The notes below the pieces were generated by a model, which had not been told where the DNA came from, made no database searches, and worked only from the letters and a program-made list of their open reading frames with translations. Positions 1 through 6,561 of a DNA stretch of 9,907 nucleotides are shown piece after piece. Each line of letters starts with the position of its first letter. Positions within the stretch are counted from its first letter, which is position 1. The DNA comes from Flavobacteriales bacterium UBA720. Lineage in GTDB: Bacteria; Bacteroidota; Bacteroidia; Flavobacteriales; Weeksellaceae. The stretch covers positions 1 through 9,907 of the forward strand of contig DBLQ01000120.1 of NCBI GenBank assembly GCA_002297505.1, written 5' to 3'. The position numbers and the translations under genes were made by a program.

Positions 1-760
1 CCCTGGCAAGATTAAGATAATAATCATCCGGCTTACCAAGATCATCTTCGCCGATATAATTGGAATCTACCTCGATTTCCGTATTGTCCGGAAGGCCGAG
101 AAGCAAATCCATATTGATGTTGGCAATGCTGTAATTGTTTTGGGCTTCCATCAGTTGCAGTTCAATATTGGAAGTTTGAAGCTGCGCCTTCAACCGGTCA
201 TTTCTGGCAATTACGCCGTTGTTTTCCAGCTTGATAAAAGATTCGTCTCTTTTCTGTGATGCGGTAAGATTCTCTTTGAGCAATTTTACCACCTCATTGG
301 CTTTGAAAAGATTGTTATAAGCCTGAGAAATGTTATACGCAATGGCGTTTTTATCATTATCAGCATTTAATTTTGATGCTTCTACCAGATATTCTGCCGA
401 CTGGATGCCGTATTTGATCCGCCCGCCCGCATAAATGGGAACGGAAAGATTGGCCGAGCCATAAAGAACATTGCTGATCTTTGGTCCGCCGCCTGCCATA
501 CCCGGAATTTTGATATCAACATTCGGCTCCAGAGGCAGGTACAAATAACTTCCTGACACCTTAAGCTCCGGCAACTGCTTGTTCTTGGCTTCCAACAGAT
601 TGGCTGTGGAAGCTTCGATCTGCGCCTGGTCGATTTTCAGATTCTTGCTGTTCTGAATGCCTAACCGGACAGCTTCTTCCAGACTGATCACCCGTTTTTC
701 CTGAGCGGATAACGAGAGGAACGCGCCCACGATCATGACTGATGTAAAAAATTTATTCAC
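1..760 (-). CDS. TolC-family outer membrane efflux protein (partial, C-terminus beyond left edge)
   Basis: The reading frame is open from a GTG at 760 to the window edge, giving 253 residues of a protein usually about 430-450 long. It begins with a signal peptide (VNKFFTSVMIVGAFLSLSAQ, cut probably after SAQ), then ISLEEAVRLGIQNSKNL, the usual start of an OEP domain. Long amphipathic helices follow, then the strand-like segment VPIYAGGRI near residue 108, and a second helical stretch, as in the repeated coiled-coil/barrel layout of TolC. The protein should form the outer-membrane channel of a tripartite efflux pump or type I exporter. It lies 31 bp after the tetR stop on the same strand, so the two are probably cotranscribed; a membrane-fusion protein and RND or ABC transporter would be expected beyond the edge (inference). 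An in-frame ATG at 736 is the alternative start, but it would cut the signal peptide in half. Confidence 0.88.
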   Translation of the reverse strand, partial: MNKFFTSVMIVGAFLSLSAQEKRVISLEEAVRLGIQNSKNLKIDQAQIEASTANLLEAKNKQLPELKVSGSYLYLPLEPNVDIKIPGMAGGGPKISNVLYGSANLSVPIYAGGRIKYGIQSAEYLVEASKLNADNDKNAIAYNISQAYNNLFKANEVVKLLKENLTASQKRDESFIKLENNGVIARNDRLKAQLQTSNIELQLMEAQNNYSIANINMDLLLGLPDNTEIEVDSNYIGEDDLGKPDDYYLNLAR

Positions 761-791
761 TGTTATAATGTATTGTTAAAGTTGTGTAATC

Positions 792-1424
792 TTAATGTTC
801 CCGATAACCTATCATCGCCCGAACCATAGTTTTGACGTGACTGCTGAGCTCCTGAAAATACTGATTCTCATACTGTCTGTCATCAAAATCAGGATTGCTC
901 TTCTTCAGGTATTCCTTGTACATCTTCATCCCGTGCATGGCATTAAAAATGGTTCCGGAAATGGTGCACTGCAACAGATGGTAAGAAGGCCTTATGCTGA
1001 AAATTCCTTTTTCCAAACCATGTTCTACAATCTGCTGGTTGATCTCGATATAATTGATCTTCGACGCCTTCAGAAAATTCTGAATATTTTTATTGTGGCT
1101 GATGACCTGCTGGGTGTGGACGAGCAAAAAGAAATCCCTGAGCCGCTGAACACGGTTCACGAAATTATCAATAAAACCATCCAATTTCTGAATTTCATTC
1201 AGCTCATTATTTTCCAGGATATTCTTGGCAAAGTTGAGTCCTTCTTCCATTCTCCAGCGGAAAAGTTCCTCCATCAGATTTTCCTTAGACCCAAAATAAT
1301 ACGATATCATGGACACGTTTACCTTGGCTTTGGCTGCAATATCTCTTACCGAAGTTCCATTATAACCGTTGGCCGCAAAGAGTTTCTCGGCAACCATCAT
1401 TATATGTTCTTCTTTTGTTGGCAT
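792..1424 (-). CDS. TetR/AcrR-family transcriptional repressor
   Basis: A 210-residue protein with the normal TetR length. The N-terminal helix-turn-helix is clear: TSVRDIAAKAKVNVSMISYYF at about residues 24-44, followed by GSKENLMEELF, the conserved end of the DNA-binding domain. The remaining ~160 residues are a helical, poorly conserved ligand-binding and dimerisation domain. I chose the ATG at 1424 (MPTKEEHIMMVAEKLF); a longer frame from a TTG at 1469 would run through the promoter and operator and adds 15 residues not typical of the family. The gene lies directly upstream of an efflux-channel gene on the same strand, which suggests that it controls its own pump operon in response to a small toxic ligand (inference; the ligand is unknown). 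The spacer upstream carries a strong palindrome overlapping the promoter, in keeping with autorepression. Confidence 0.93.
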   Translation of the reverse strand: MPTKEEHIMMVAEKLFAANGYNGTSVRDIAAKAKVNVSMISYYFGSKENLMEELFRWRMEEGLNFAKNILENNELNEIQKLDGFIDNFVNRVQRLRDFFLLVHTQQVISHNKNIQNFLKASKINYIEINQQIVEHGLEKGIFSIRPSYHLLQCTISGTIFNAMHGMKMYKEYLKKSNPDFDDRQYENQYFQELSSHVKTMVRAMIGYREH

Positions 1425-1430
1425 AATTGA

Positions 1431-1459
1431 TTTTTGATTCGGCAAATTTAAATCAAAAA
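1431..1459. repeat. Second inverted repeat around the tetR -7 box
   Basis: TTTTTGATT (1431-1439) and AATCAAAAA (1451-1459) are perfect 9-bp inverted arms with an 11-bp spacer that contains the -7 element. The arms share AATCAAA with the upstream operator, but face the other way. This could be a secondary, lower-affinity repressor contact or a chance result of A/T-rich DNA. Confidence 0.35.
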
Positions 1460-1480
1460 CCCAACCCAATCAAACATTTG
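1443..1480 (-). promoter_or_regulatory. Predicted flavobacterial promoter of the tetR-tolC operon
   Basis: On the minus strand TAAATTTG (1450 to 1443) fits the Bacteroidetes -7 consensus TAnnTTTG exactly. A TTTG at 1474 to 1471 lies 20 nt upstream, a good -33 element at the accepted spacing. Taking the last G as -4, transcription would start near 1439, about 15 nt before the tetR ATG. The -33 element is inside the palindromic operator at 1468-1487. Confidence 0.65.
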
Positions 1481-1487
1481 TTTGATT
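1468..1487. promoter_or_regulatory. Candidate TetR operator (perfect palindrome)
   Basis: AATCAAACA and TGTTTGATT are perfect 9-bp inverted arms separated by TT, 20 bp in total, 44 bp upstream of the tetR ATG. Length, symmetry and position are typical of TetR-family operators. It covers the -33 element of the predicted tetR promoter, so binding should block RNA polymerase. That this TetR binds it is inference from position. Confidence 0.68.
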
Positions 1488-1602
1488 AATTTTTTATTAA
1501 GAATATATTGAATCTGTCTATAATAAGTAAGATGTTAGATTTTAAGCACATCAGCGTCAAGCCTTCACGCTTATTGAGCTAAAACATAATGATTAATGCA
1601 CC

Positions 1603-1619
1603 AATATTCATTGAATATT
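1603..1619. repeat. Short palindrome in the tetR-holB spacer
   Basis: AATATTCA and TGAATATT flank a single T: 8-bp perfect arms with no usable loop, so a protein-binding dyad is more plausible than an RNA hairpin. It has no T-run on either side and so is not a clear terminator for holB, which ends at 1672. The rest of the 1488-1671 spacer shows no gene. Confidence 0.3.
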
Positions 1620-1671
1620 TTTGGAGTTCAAAAATCAATTGCTCTTTCTTAAAAGATGAAAAAGTCTATTG

Positions 1672-2778
1672 TTAAGATGCTGACTTGTGGATATATCTGG
1701 TGAGCTTGATACCCATATCGGTAAGGACGATTTTTGAGTTTGCATTTCGGGAAATATGGTAGGACGCATCGGTGATCTCCTCCACTATTGAAACAATATT
1801 GGCCCCATGAATGAACTTGGAAAAGGACTGCCAGTTAAAATTACCTTCGCCAAGTTTCTTGTATACTAGATTGTCATTTCCGTAATTTTGAAGCATGGCA
1901 AGCCGGAAAATCTCAATACAATAATTAAGGAATTTCATCTGTTTCTCGCGGTTCCATTCCGAGATTTGGCGCGCCCATTTGACGATTTCGCGCAGAACTT
2001 CCGGTTTCTTTTTGGCCTGGAAAGCATTCCTGACCCATTGTATAAATAAAGTTTCGAACTCAGAGGCACCTTCATTATTTTCTGATAATGATTTTGCCAG
2101 ATTCCAATCGCCTTGAGCCTGATAAGCAATTTCTTTTGCAGAATTATGGTTTTGAAGCTGATCTACAATAGCTTCGTCACTGATTCTTGGGATATTGACG
2201 ATCTGACATCTTGATAAAATCGTAGGCAAGATATCATTAGTTGTTGGTGCACAGAGAATAATGAATGTATTTTTCGGCGGTTCTTCCAGGAATTTAAGGA
2301 TTTTATTGGCTGCGGCATCATTCATTTTGTCAGCACGCCAGATGATGAGGATCTTACTTCCACCTTCGAAACTTTTGAGGTTGAAGCGTTGCCCGATATC
2401 TTCTGCTTCGTCTGCAGAAATAAAAAACTGTTTATTTTCAGATTCCAGATAGCTGGTCCAATCATCAAAAGACGAATAAGGATTTTCCAAAACCATTTCT
2501 CTGAAATTATCGAAAAAACGTTTGCTCAATGAAACATTCTTTTCAGAAAAAACCGGAAAACTGAAATGCAGATCCAGATGATTCAGATTATCAACCTTAT
2601 GAACAGACGCCGGGTTTTCCTTCTCGAAAATCTCCCGGGCCATGGCCAGAGCCAGCGGAAGAACGCCGAATCCCTCCGCTCCCACGAAGAGCTGAGCGTG
2701 TCCCACCCTGGAATCCCGGATACTTTCCTGTAAAAGATTCTTGATGGATTGCTGCCCGATAATCTGTTCCCATTTCAT
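1672..2778 (-). CDS. holB: DNA polymerase III delta prime subunit
   Basis: A 368-residue clamp-loader subunit, which with delta and tau/gamma opens the sliding clamp on primed DNA. It starts MKWEQIIGQQ, the usual beginning of the family, which fixes the ATG. The AAA+ features are in order: a Walker-A-like GAEGFGVLP at 33-41, KILIIWRADKMNDAAANKILKF in the Walker-B/sensor region at about 142-163, LEEPP at 164-168, and the SRC motif at 189-191 (ILSRCQIVNI), which contributes to the neighbouring subunit's ATP site. The P-loop lysine is missing, as is common for delta prime, so it probably does not hydrolyse ATP. There are only three cysteines, none between residues 50 and 80, so the zinc module seen in the E. 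coli protein is absent. A C-terminal helical collar follows. It has a spacer on both sides and is probably transcribed alone. Confidence 0.93.
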   Translation of the reverse strand: MKWEQIIGQQSIKNLLQESIRDSRVGHAQLFVGAEGFGVLPLALAMAREIFEKENPASVHKVDNLNHLDLHFSFPVFSEKNVSLSKRFFDNFREMVLENPYSSFDDWTSYLESENKQFFISADEAEDIGQRFNLKSFEGGSKILIIWRADKMNDAAANKILKFLEEPPKNTFIILCAPTTNDILPTILSRCQIVNIPRISDEAIVDQLQNHNSAKEIAYQAQGDWNLAKSLSENNEGASEFETLFIQWVRNAFQAKKKPEVLREIVKWARQISEWNREKQMKFLNYCIEIFRLAMLQNYGNDNLVYKKLGEGNFNWQSFSKFIHGANIVSIVEEITDASYHISRNANSKIVLTDMGIKLTRYIHKSAS

Positions 2779-2783
2779 ACCTG

Positions 2784-2791
2784 CAAAGATA
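2784..2791 (-). promoter_or_regulatory. Predicted -7 promoter element of holB
   Basis: The minus strand reads TATCTTTG, an exact TAnnTTTG match, ending only 5 nt before the holB ATG. With the usual spacing the transcript would start about 2 nt before the start codon, giving a nearly leaderless mRNA. No good -33 TTG is seen at 17-23 nt upstream. Confidence 0.5.
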
Positions 2792-2936
2792 ATATTTTAG
2801 CAGAAAGCGGAAACCCGGAAACTGGAAGGTTTTTTTTTAAGCTGATCTCAAAAATTATGCGATTTACCAGTCTCATCGAACTATCGAAAAACTACTACGA
2901 TCCATCCAAAGTACTTAACAAACTTTAACCGAAATA

Positions 2937-2944
2937 TATTTTTG
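2937..2944 (+). promoter_or_regulatory. Predicted -7 promoter element of the outer-membrane protein-lptC-anmK operon
   Basis: TATTTTTG matches TAnnTTTG and lies 45 nt upstream of the ATG at 2990, predicting a start near 2948 and a leader of about 42 nt. No convincing -33 TTG is present at the expected distance, so the assignment rests on the -7 box and its position only. Confidence 0.42.
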
Positions 2945-2989
2945 CAATTCATTATTAATTAAGATATTTGCGCATTGTAATTTTAAAGG

Positions 2990-4279
2990 ATGAAGAGAAT
3001 TTTTGTTGTATCATCATTGGTGGCAGGATATTTCCTTAATGCGCAGAGCATCGGCAATTCGCCGTACGGCGCTTACGGAATTGGAGATGTAAAATATGAT
3101 AACACAGTCGATATCAGTTCTATGGGTGGGATTTCCACAGCGTATATTTGGGATTTTAACAATAACTTTAATTTCCGGAATCCTGCGGCTAATACCAATC
3201 TGGAACTTACCACTCTGAAAGTTGAAGGTTCTAATGAGAATAATTATTTCAAATCAGACTTCAATAATGTGAAGGTGGATAAACACTCTACATACCTTTC
3301 CAACATCGCGATCGCATTTCCGATTTCCAGAAAAGTCAAATTCGGAATGGGCTACCAGCCTTTCAGCTCCAAAAGCTACGACATTCTGACATCCTCGCAG
3401 AGTAAAGATCTGGTGACTGATGAGACCATTACGGAAGCACACCGCTTCCATGGCGAAGGTACGCTGAATACGGTTCAGGCTGCATTTTCTTACCAGGTAA
3501 CACCGTCATTTGCGTTGGGTCTCCGTTCTAATTTCTACTTTGGGAAATTATATGATATCGAGGAAATCTCTTTTACCGGCGCAGAACTGGTAAGCGGCTA
3601 CTCCAACAGCTACAGAATTCACGCTTTTAACTTTACGCTGGGAACAACTTACCAGAAGAAATTTGAAAATGACAGAAAACTGACCCTGGGTGCCACTTAC
3701 ACCTTTGGAAATGCTGGCCAGATGAAGAATATGTACACCAACAGTACTTATTACTACCTGCTGGGAGAGAATAAGGGCGGCGAGACCATCATCGATCAGC
3801 GGACAACGTATGATAAAAAATTCCTGCCTCAGGAGGCATCTTTTGGTCTTGGCTACGGTCACGAGACCAAATGGTTCTTCGGCGGCCAGGTAGACTATAA
3901 AAAAGGAGAAAATTTCAATTTCCTCGGCCAGACCCTTACATATCAGGACTCTTACCGCTACTCGGTAGGTGGATGGTATTTGCCGAATTACAACAACTTC
4001 CGTTCATACTTTTCCAGAGTGATCTACCGTTATGGCGCTTATTACGAAAAAGGCAACCTGCAGCTCAACGGCACCAATATCAACAAGTTTGCATTAACGG
4101 CCGGTGTTACGCTTCCGTTTGAGAAAAGTACGATTAACCGTATGAACAGTGTGGATATCGGTTTGGAACTTGGCAAGCGCGGGACGCTGGAGAACAATCT
4201 GATCCGTCAGAATTTTATCAACCTGAGAATCGGAATCAACTTTGCAGACAAATGGTTTGCTAAACGACTTTACAATTAA
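2990..4279 (+). CDS. Outer-membrane beta-barrel protein of unknown function
   Basis: A 429-residue protein with a clear signal peptide (MKRIFVVSSLVAGYFLNAQ, cleavage after NAQ). The mature N-terminus, SIGNSPYGAYGIGDV, resembles the start of Bacteroidota porin/FadL-like (PorV-like) barrels. From about residue 90 it alternates polar and hydrophobic/aromatic residues in strand-length runs (for example FALGLRSNFYFGKLYDI, KKFLPQEASFGLGYGHETKWFFGGQVDY), and it ends in a strand, LRIGINFADKWF, with a short basic tail. This supports a barrel of roughly 12-14 strands, with the exact number unclear. It is the first gene of a probable operon with lptC (22-bp gap) and anmK, which suggests an envelope role. 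A FadL-type transport role is possible but no substrate can be read from the sequence. The ATG is preceded by AAAGG placed too close to act as a normal ribosome binding site. Confidence 0.8.
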   Translation: MKRIFVVSSLVAGYFLNAQSIGNSPYGAYGIGDVKYDNTVDISSMGGISTAYIWDFNNNFNFRNPAANTNLELTTLKVEGSNENNYFKSDFNNVKVDKHSTYLSNIAIAFPISRKVKFGMGYQPFSSKSYDILTSSQSKDLVTDETITEAHRFHGEGTLNTVQAAFSYQVTPSFALGLRSNFYFGKLYDIEEISFTGAELVSGYSNSYRIHAFNFTLGTTYQKKFENDRKLTLGATYTFGNAGQMKNMYTNSTYYYLLGENKGGETIIDQRTTYDKKFLPQEASFGLGYGHETKWFFGGQVDYKKGENFNFLGQTLTYQDSYRYSVGGWYLPNYNNFRSYFSRVIYRYGAYYEKGNLQLNGTNINKFALTAGVTLPFEKSTINRMNSVDIGLELGKRGTLENNLIRQNFINLRIGINFADKWFAKRLYN

Positions 4280-4301
4280 TGTCTGAATCCCGATAATCTT
4301 T

Positions 4302-4898
4302 ATGATAGATTATTATTTCAAAATATTTAACCTCAAAACATCACAGCCGTTTATTCTGCTGCTGATGTTTTTTCTTATGCAGTCCTGCGAAGAAGATATG
4401 ACCAAGGTCAACCAGGGCAAAAAAACCAATTTTGCATCTCAGGTGATCTATGACGGAACCATCATTCAGCGCGATTCCGGACAGGTGAAGGTGCGCTTCA
4501 AAGCACCTCTCATTGAGAAGTATGAATTGATTGACTCGCCTTATGTAGAAGCTAAAAAAGGCATTTACCTGGAGTTTTTCGACAAGAAAAATCCGAAAGT
4601 TCCCGGAAAAATCTGGGCCAACTATGCCCGGAACGATATCAAGAAGGATTTTTATTTTGCCAAGGGCAGAGTCAAAATCATTACGACGGAAGGCCAGACC
4701 TTTGTGACGGAAACCATCAACTGGGACAAAAGCAAGCAGAAAATGTATACCAAAGACACGGTATTTGTCTCGGACAAAGACGGCAATATCCTGGTAGGCG
4801 CACACGGAATGGTAGCTAAGGATGATTTTTCCGAATATACTTTCTTTAACAATTCAGGAAGTTTTAACTCCTCAAATCTTCCCGCTACCAGCAAATAA
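4302..4898 (+). CDS. lptC: LPS export protein LptC, lipoprotein form
   Basis: A 198-residue protein with a hydrophobic N-terminus (PFILLLMFFLMQSC) ending in a lipobox, lipidated Cys at residue 29. This is the Bacteroidota arrangement, in place of the single transmembrane anchor of E. coli LptC. The rest is a small all-beta domain matching the LptC jellyroll: SQVIYDGTIIQRDSGQVKVRF, YVEAKKGIYLEFFD, FYFAKGRVKIITTEGQTFVTETINWDKSKQKMYT, and TVFVSDKDGNILVGAHGMVA. In the known pathway LptC takes lipopolysaccharide from the LptBFG ABC transporter and passes it to LptA across the periplasm. The gene sits between an outer-membrane barrel gene (22 bp upstream) and anmK (9 bp downstream), with no terminator in between, so cotranscription is likely. 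The N-terminal stretch before the hydrophobic core is long for a lipoprotein, but no better start is present. Confidence 0.87.
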   Translation: MIDYYFKIFNLKTSQPFILLLMFFLMQSCEEDMTKVNQGKKTNFASQVIYDGTIIQRDSGQVKVRFKAPLIEKYELIDSPYVEAKKGIYLEFFDKKNPKVPGKIWANYARNDIKKDFYFAKGRVKIITTEGQTFVTETINWDKSKQKMYTKDTVFVSDKDGNILVGAHGMVAKDDFSEYTFFNNSGSFNSSNLPATSK

Positions 4899-4907
4899 TT
4901 CCGCGGC

Positions 4908-5963
4908 ATGAATGATTCCGAATACTTTGCCATTGGTCTGATGTCCGGCACCAGCCTGGACGGTTTGGATATTTGCTATGTCCGCTTTTCTCATACAGCA
5001 GCCTGGTCTTTCGAAATTATTTGTTGTGAGACCATTCCCTACTCGGCTGAATGGGAAGAAAGGCTGAAAAATGCCATCCACATACCATCGCAGGATCTCC
5101 TTAAGCTGAACGTAGACTTCGGCTTTTATCTTGGCGAAGTCACCAAAACTTTCATAGAAAAACACGGCATCACAAAGTTAGATCTCATTGCGTCACACGG
5201 CCACACCATCTTTCATCAACCCGAAAAGGGTTTTACACTGCAGATTGGTGACGGAAGGGCCATCCGATCAAAAACAGATAAAACTGTAGTTTACGATTTC
5301 CGAAGCCAGGATGTGCTATTAGGTGGAAATGGCGCGCCGCTGGTACCGATCGGTGATGAGCTCCTCTTCTCCGGATACGATGCCTGTCTCAACCTCGGTG
5401 GATTTTCGAACATTTCTATGAACCGAGAAGGCAAAAGACTGGCATTTGACATCTGTCCTGTTAATATTGTTCTGAACGATTGGGCTATGAGATTGGGCCG
5501 GAAATTTGACGATGAAGGCGCATTGGCAAGATCCGGAAATACCAACCCACATTTGCTTGAGCGACTGAATAACATTGCGTACTACCATCAGCCAGCTCCG
5601 AAATCTCTCGGTATCGAATGGGTGAATTCTGAAATTAAATCTTTGATTGCGATTGAGAAACCTGAAGATGCCTTGGCCACGCTCACGGCGCACGCGGCGA
5701 TCCAAATTGCTGACGTACTGAATCGATATCACATTCAAAATGTATTGATAACGGGCGGTGGCGCCTACAACAGGTTTCTGATTGAAAGTGTTCAGAACCT
5801 TACAAATACCCAAATTAAAATTCCCAACCGGACAATCATTGAATATAAGGAAGCTTTAATATTTGCCTTCATGGGCGTGCTCAGGTCACGGAACCTCATC
5901 AATGTTCTTTCTTCTGCCACAGGAAGCGTCCGCGATCATTCTTCTGGACTGATCTGTAACTAG
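4908..5963 (+). CDS. anmK: Anhydro-N-acetylmuramic acid kinase
   Basis: A full-length 351-residue AnmK. The enzyme uses ATP to open the 1,6-anhydro ring of anhydro-MurNAc released by lytic transglycosylases and makes MurNAc-6-phosphate, the first committed cytoplasmic step of peptidoglycan recycling. Visible signatures are the N-terminal phosphate-binding GLMSGTSLDGLD (10-21), SHGHTIFHQP (97-106) with LQIGDG (111-116), LLGGNGAPLVPIGDELLF (137-154), LNLGGFSNIS (161-170), and FDICPVN with Asp181, matching the catalytic base of the family. The C-terminal half has ITGGGAYN (281-288) and EYKEALIFAFMG (312-323), ending SATGSVRDHSSG. It starts 9 bp after lptC, probably in the same operon. Its TAG stop overlaps the stop of the convergent membrane-protein gene. 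Its job complements murF in the same window (recycling and synthesis), though the two are transcribed separately. Confidence 0.95.
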   Translation: MNDSEYFAIGLMSGTSLDGLDICYVRFSHTAAWSFEIICCETIPYSAEWEERLKNAIHIPSQDLLKLNVDFGFYLGEVTKTFIEKHGITKLDLIASHGHTIFHQPEKGFTLQIGDGRAIRSKTDKTVVYDFRSQDVLLGGNGAPLVPIGDELLFSGYDACLNLGGFSNISMNREGKRLAFDICPVNIVLNDWAMRLGRKFDDEGALARSGNTNPHLLERLNNIAYYHQPAPKSLGIEWVNSEIKSLIAIEKPEDALATLTAHAAIQIADVLNRYHIQNVLITGGGAYNRFLIESVQNLTNTQIKIPNRTIIEYKEALIFAFMGVLRSRNLINVLSSATGSVRDHSSGLICN

Positions 5964-6469
5964 AAAATCCAATCAAGCGCAATCTGGAAATAATAATGGA
6001 TCCGGAAAATGAGCGTCATCACCAATACGATCAAAATATACGTGACCGATGCCTTTGAAAACATAACGATGTTCCTCGACTTAAAAATTAACATGAATAA
6101 AAATGTAGACAGGAAAACTATAAAATTGCTCGCAAAAGTATGCTGGTAAAATTCTTCCGTATTGACGTATTCCAAAACGCAGAACCTGACACGCCCGGAA
6201 ATGATCTTTAAGGCAAAAACAAAATTGTAGATCGTGAGAATCATAAAATTTGAAAAGAGATAGCGCAGCAGAAAACCGATCCGTGGCTGGCTGACCAATT
6301 TGGTTTTTGAAACTGCCAGAAGCATCATTGCAATCACCAGACTTACCAGCGAATCATAAATCCAAAAATTATAAGACTCTGGCATGACCGTAATTAACAA
6401 CTTAGTCAGAATCAAATAAATCATAGAAGCAATGCTTCCCCACACCACAATTTCTCTTACTATTCTCAA
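5960..6469 (-). CDS. Hypothetical multi-pass membrane protein
   Basis: I do not recognise this protein. It has 169 residues rich in Ile, Leu, Phe and Tyr, and about five predicted transmembrane helices at roughly 9-29, 36-54, 65-90, 110-130 and 141-163, with basic loops between some of them (KTKLVSQPR, KSRN). No enzyme or transporter motif is visible. The start is uncertain: the frame opens after a stop at 6479-6481, and the first candidate is a TTG at 6469 (MRIVREIVVWGSIASM). GTGs at 6448 and 6445 and an ATG at 6424 follow, the last cutting into the first helix. The TTG fits best with a complete first helix. The gene is transcribed alone, downstream of the terminator of the SRPBCC-like gene, and converges on anmK with a shared CTAG stop. 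Codon use is AT-rich, but the frame is open over its full length with a coherent membrane pattern, so it is probably real. Confidence 0.68.
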   Translation of the reverse strand: MRIVREIVVWGSIASMIYLILTKLLITVMPESYNFWIYDSLVSLVIAMMLLAVSKTKLVSQPRIGFLLRYLFSNFMILTIYNFVFALKIISGRVRFCVLEYVNTEEFYQHTFASNFIVFLSTFLFMLIFKSRNIVMFSKASVTYILIVLVMTLIFRIHYYFQIALDWIF

Positions 6470-6507
6470 AGTATCAGTTTACGATAAATGTACACATTTT
6501 CATCCAT

Positions 6508-6539
6508 AAAAAAACCCTTCTGAAAATACATCGGAAGGG
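6508..6539 (-). terminator. Rho-independent terminator of the SRPBCC-like gene
   Basis: Read on the minus strand, a 9-bp stem (CCCTTCCGA with TCAGAAGGG, one G-T wobble) with a 7-nt loop is followed directly by seven T residues. It lies 22 bp after the stop of the minus-strand gene at 6562-6948, a textbook intrinsic terminator. It also insulates the membrane-protein gene starting at 6469. Confidence 0.88.
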
Positions 6540-6561
6540 CGATTATTAAAATATTAAAATC

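Noticed and set aside
795..1430. A 211-codon frame on the plus strand opposite tetR
   Set aside because: It lies antisense to a clear TetR gene, has no family signature, and its composition reflects the complementary strand. It is a shadow frame.
1425..1469. Longer tetR reading frame from a TTG
   Set aside because: It would put the operator and -7 box inside the coding sequence. The ATG at 1424 gives a normal TetR N-terminus and fits the predicted transcription start.
1532..1582. A 16-codon frame in the tetR-holB spacer
   Set aside because: Too short, with no supporting signals or similarity to known leader peptides.
2857..2928. A 23-codon ATG frame (MRFTSLIELSKNYYDPSKV...) upstream of the outer-membrane protein gene
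   Set aside because: No ribosome binding site, no promoter element before it, and short enough to arise by chance. It ends before the predicted promoter of the next gene, so it would not be a leader peptide of that transcript.
4341..4805. A 154-codon frame antisense to lptC
   Set aside because: It is fully contained in lptC on the opposite strand, with no start context or recognisable domain.
1968..5339. Two GGCGCGCC octamers (in holB and anmK)
   Set aside because: Restriction-site-like palindromes inside coding sequence, explained by codon choice. There is no sign of vector or assembly junction.
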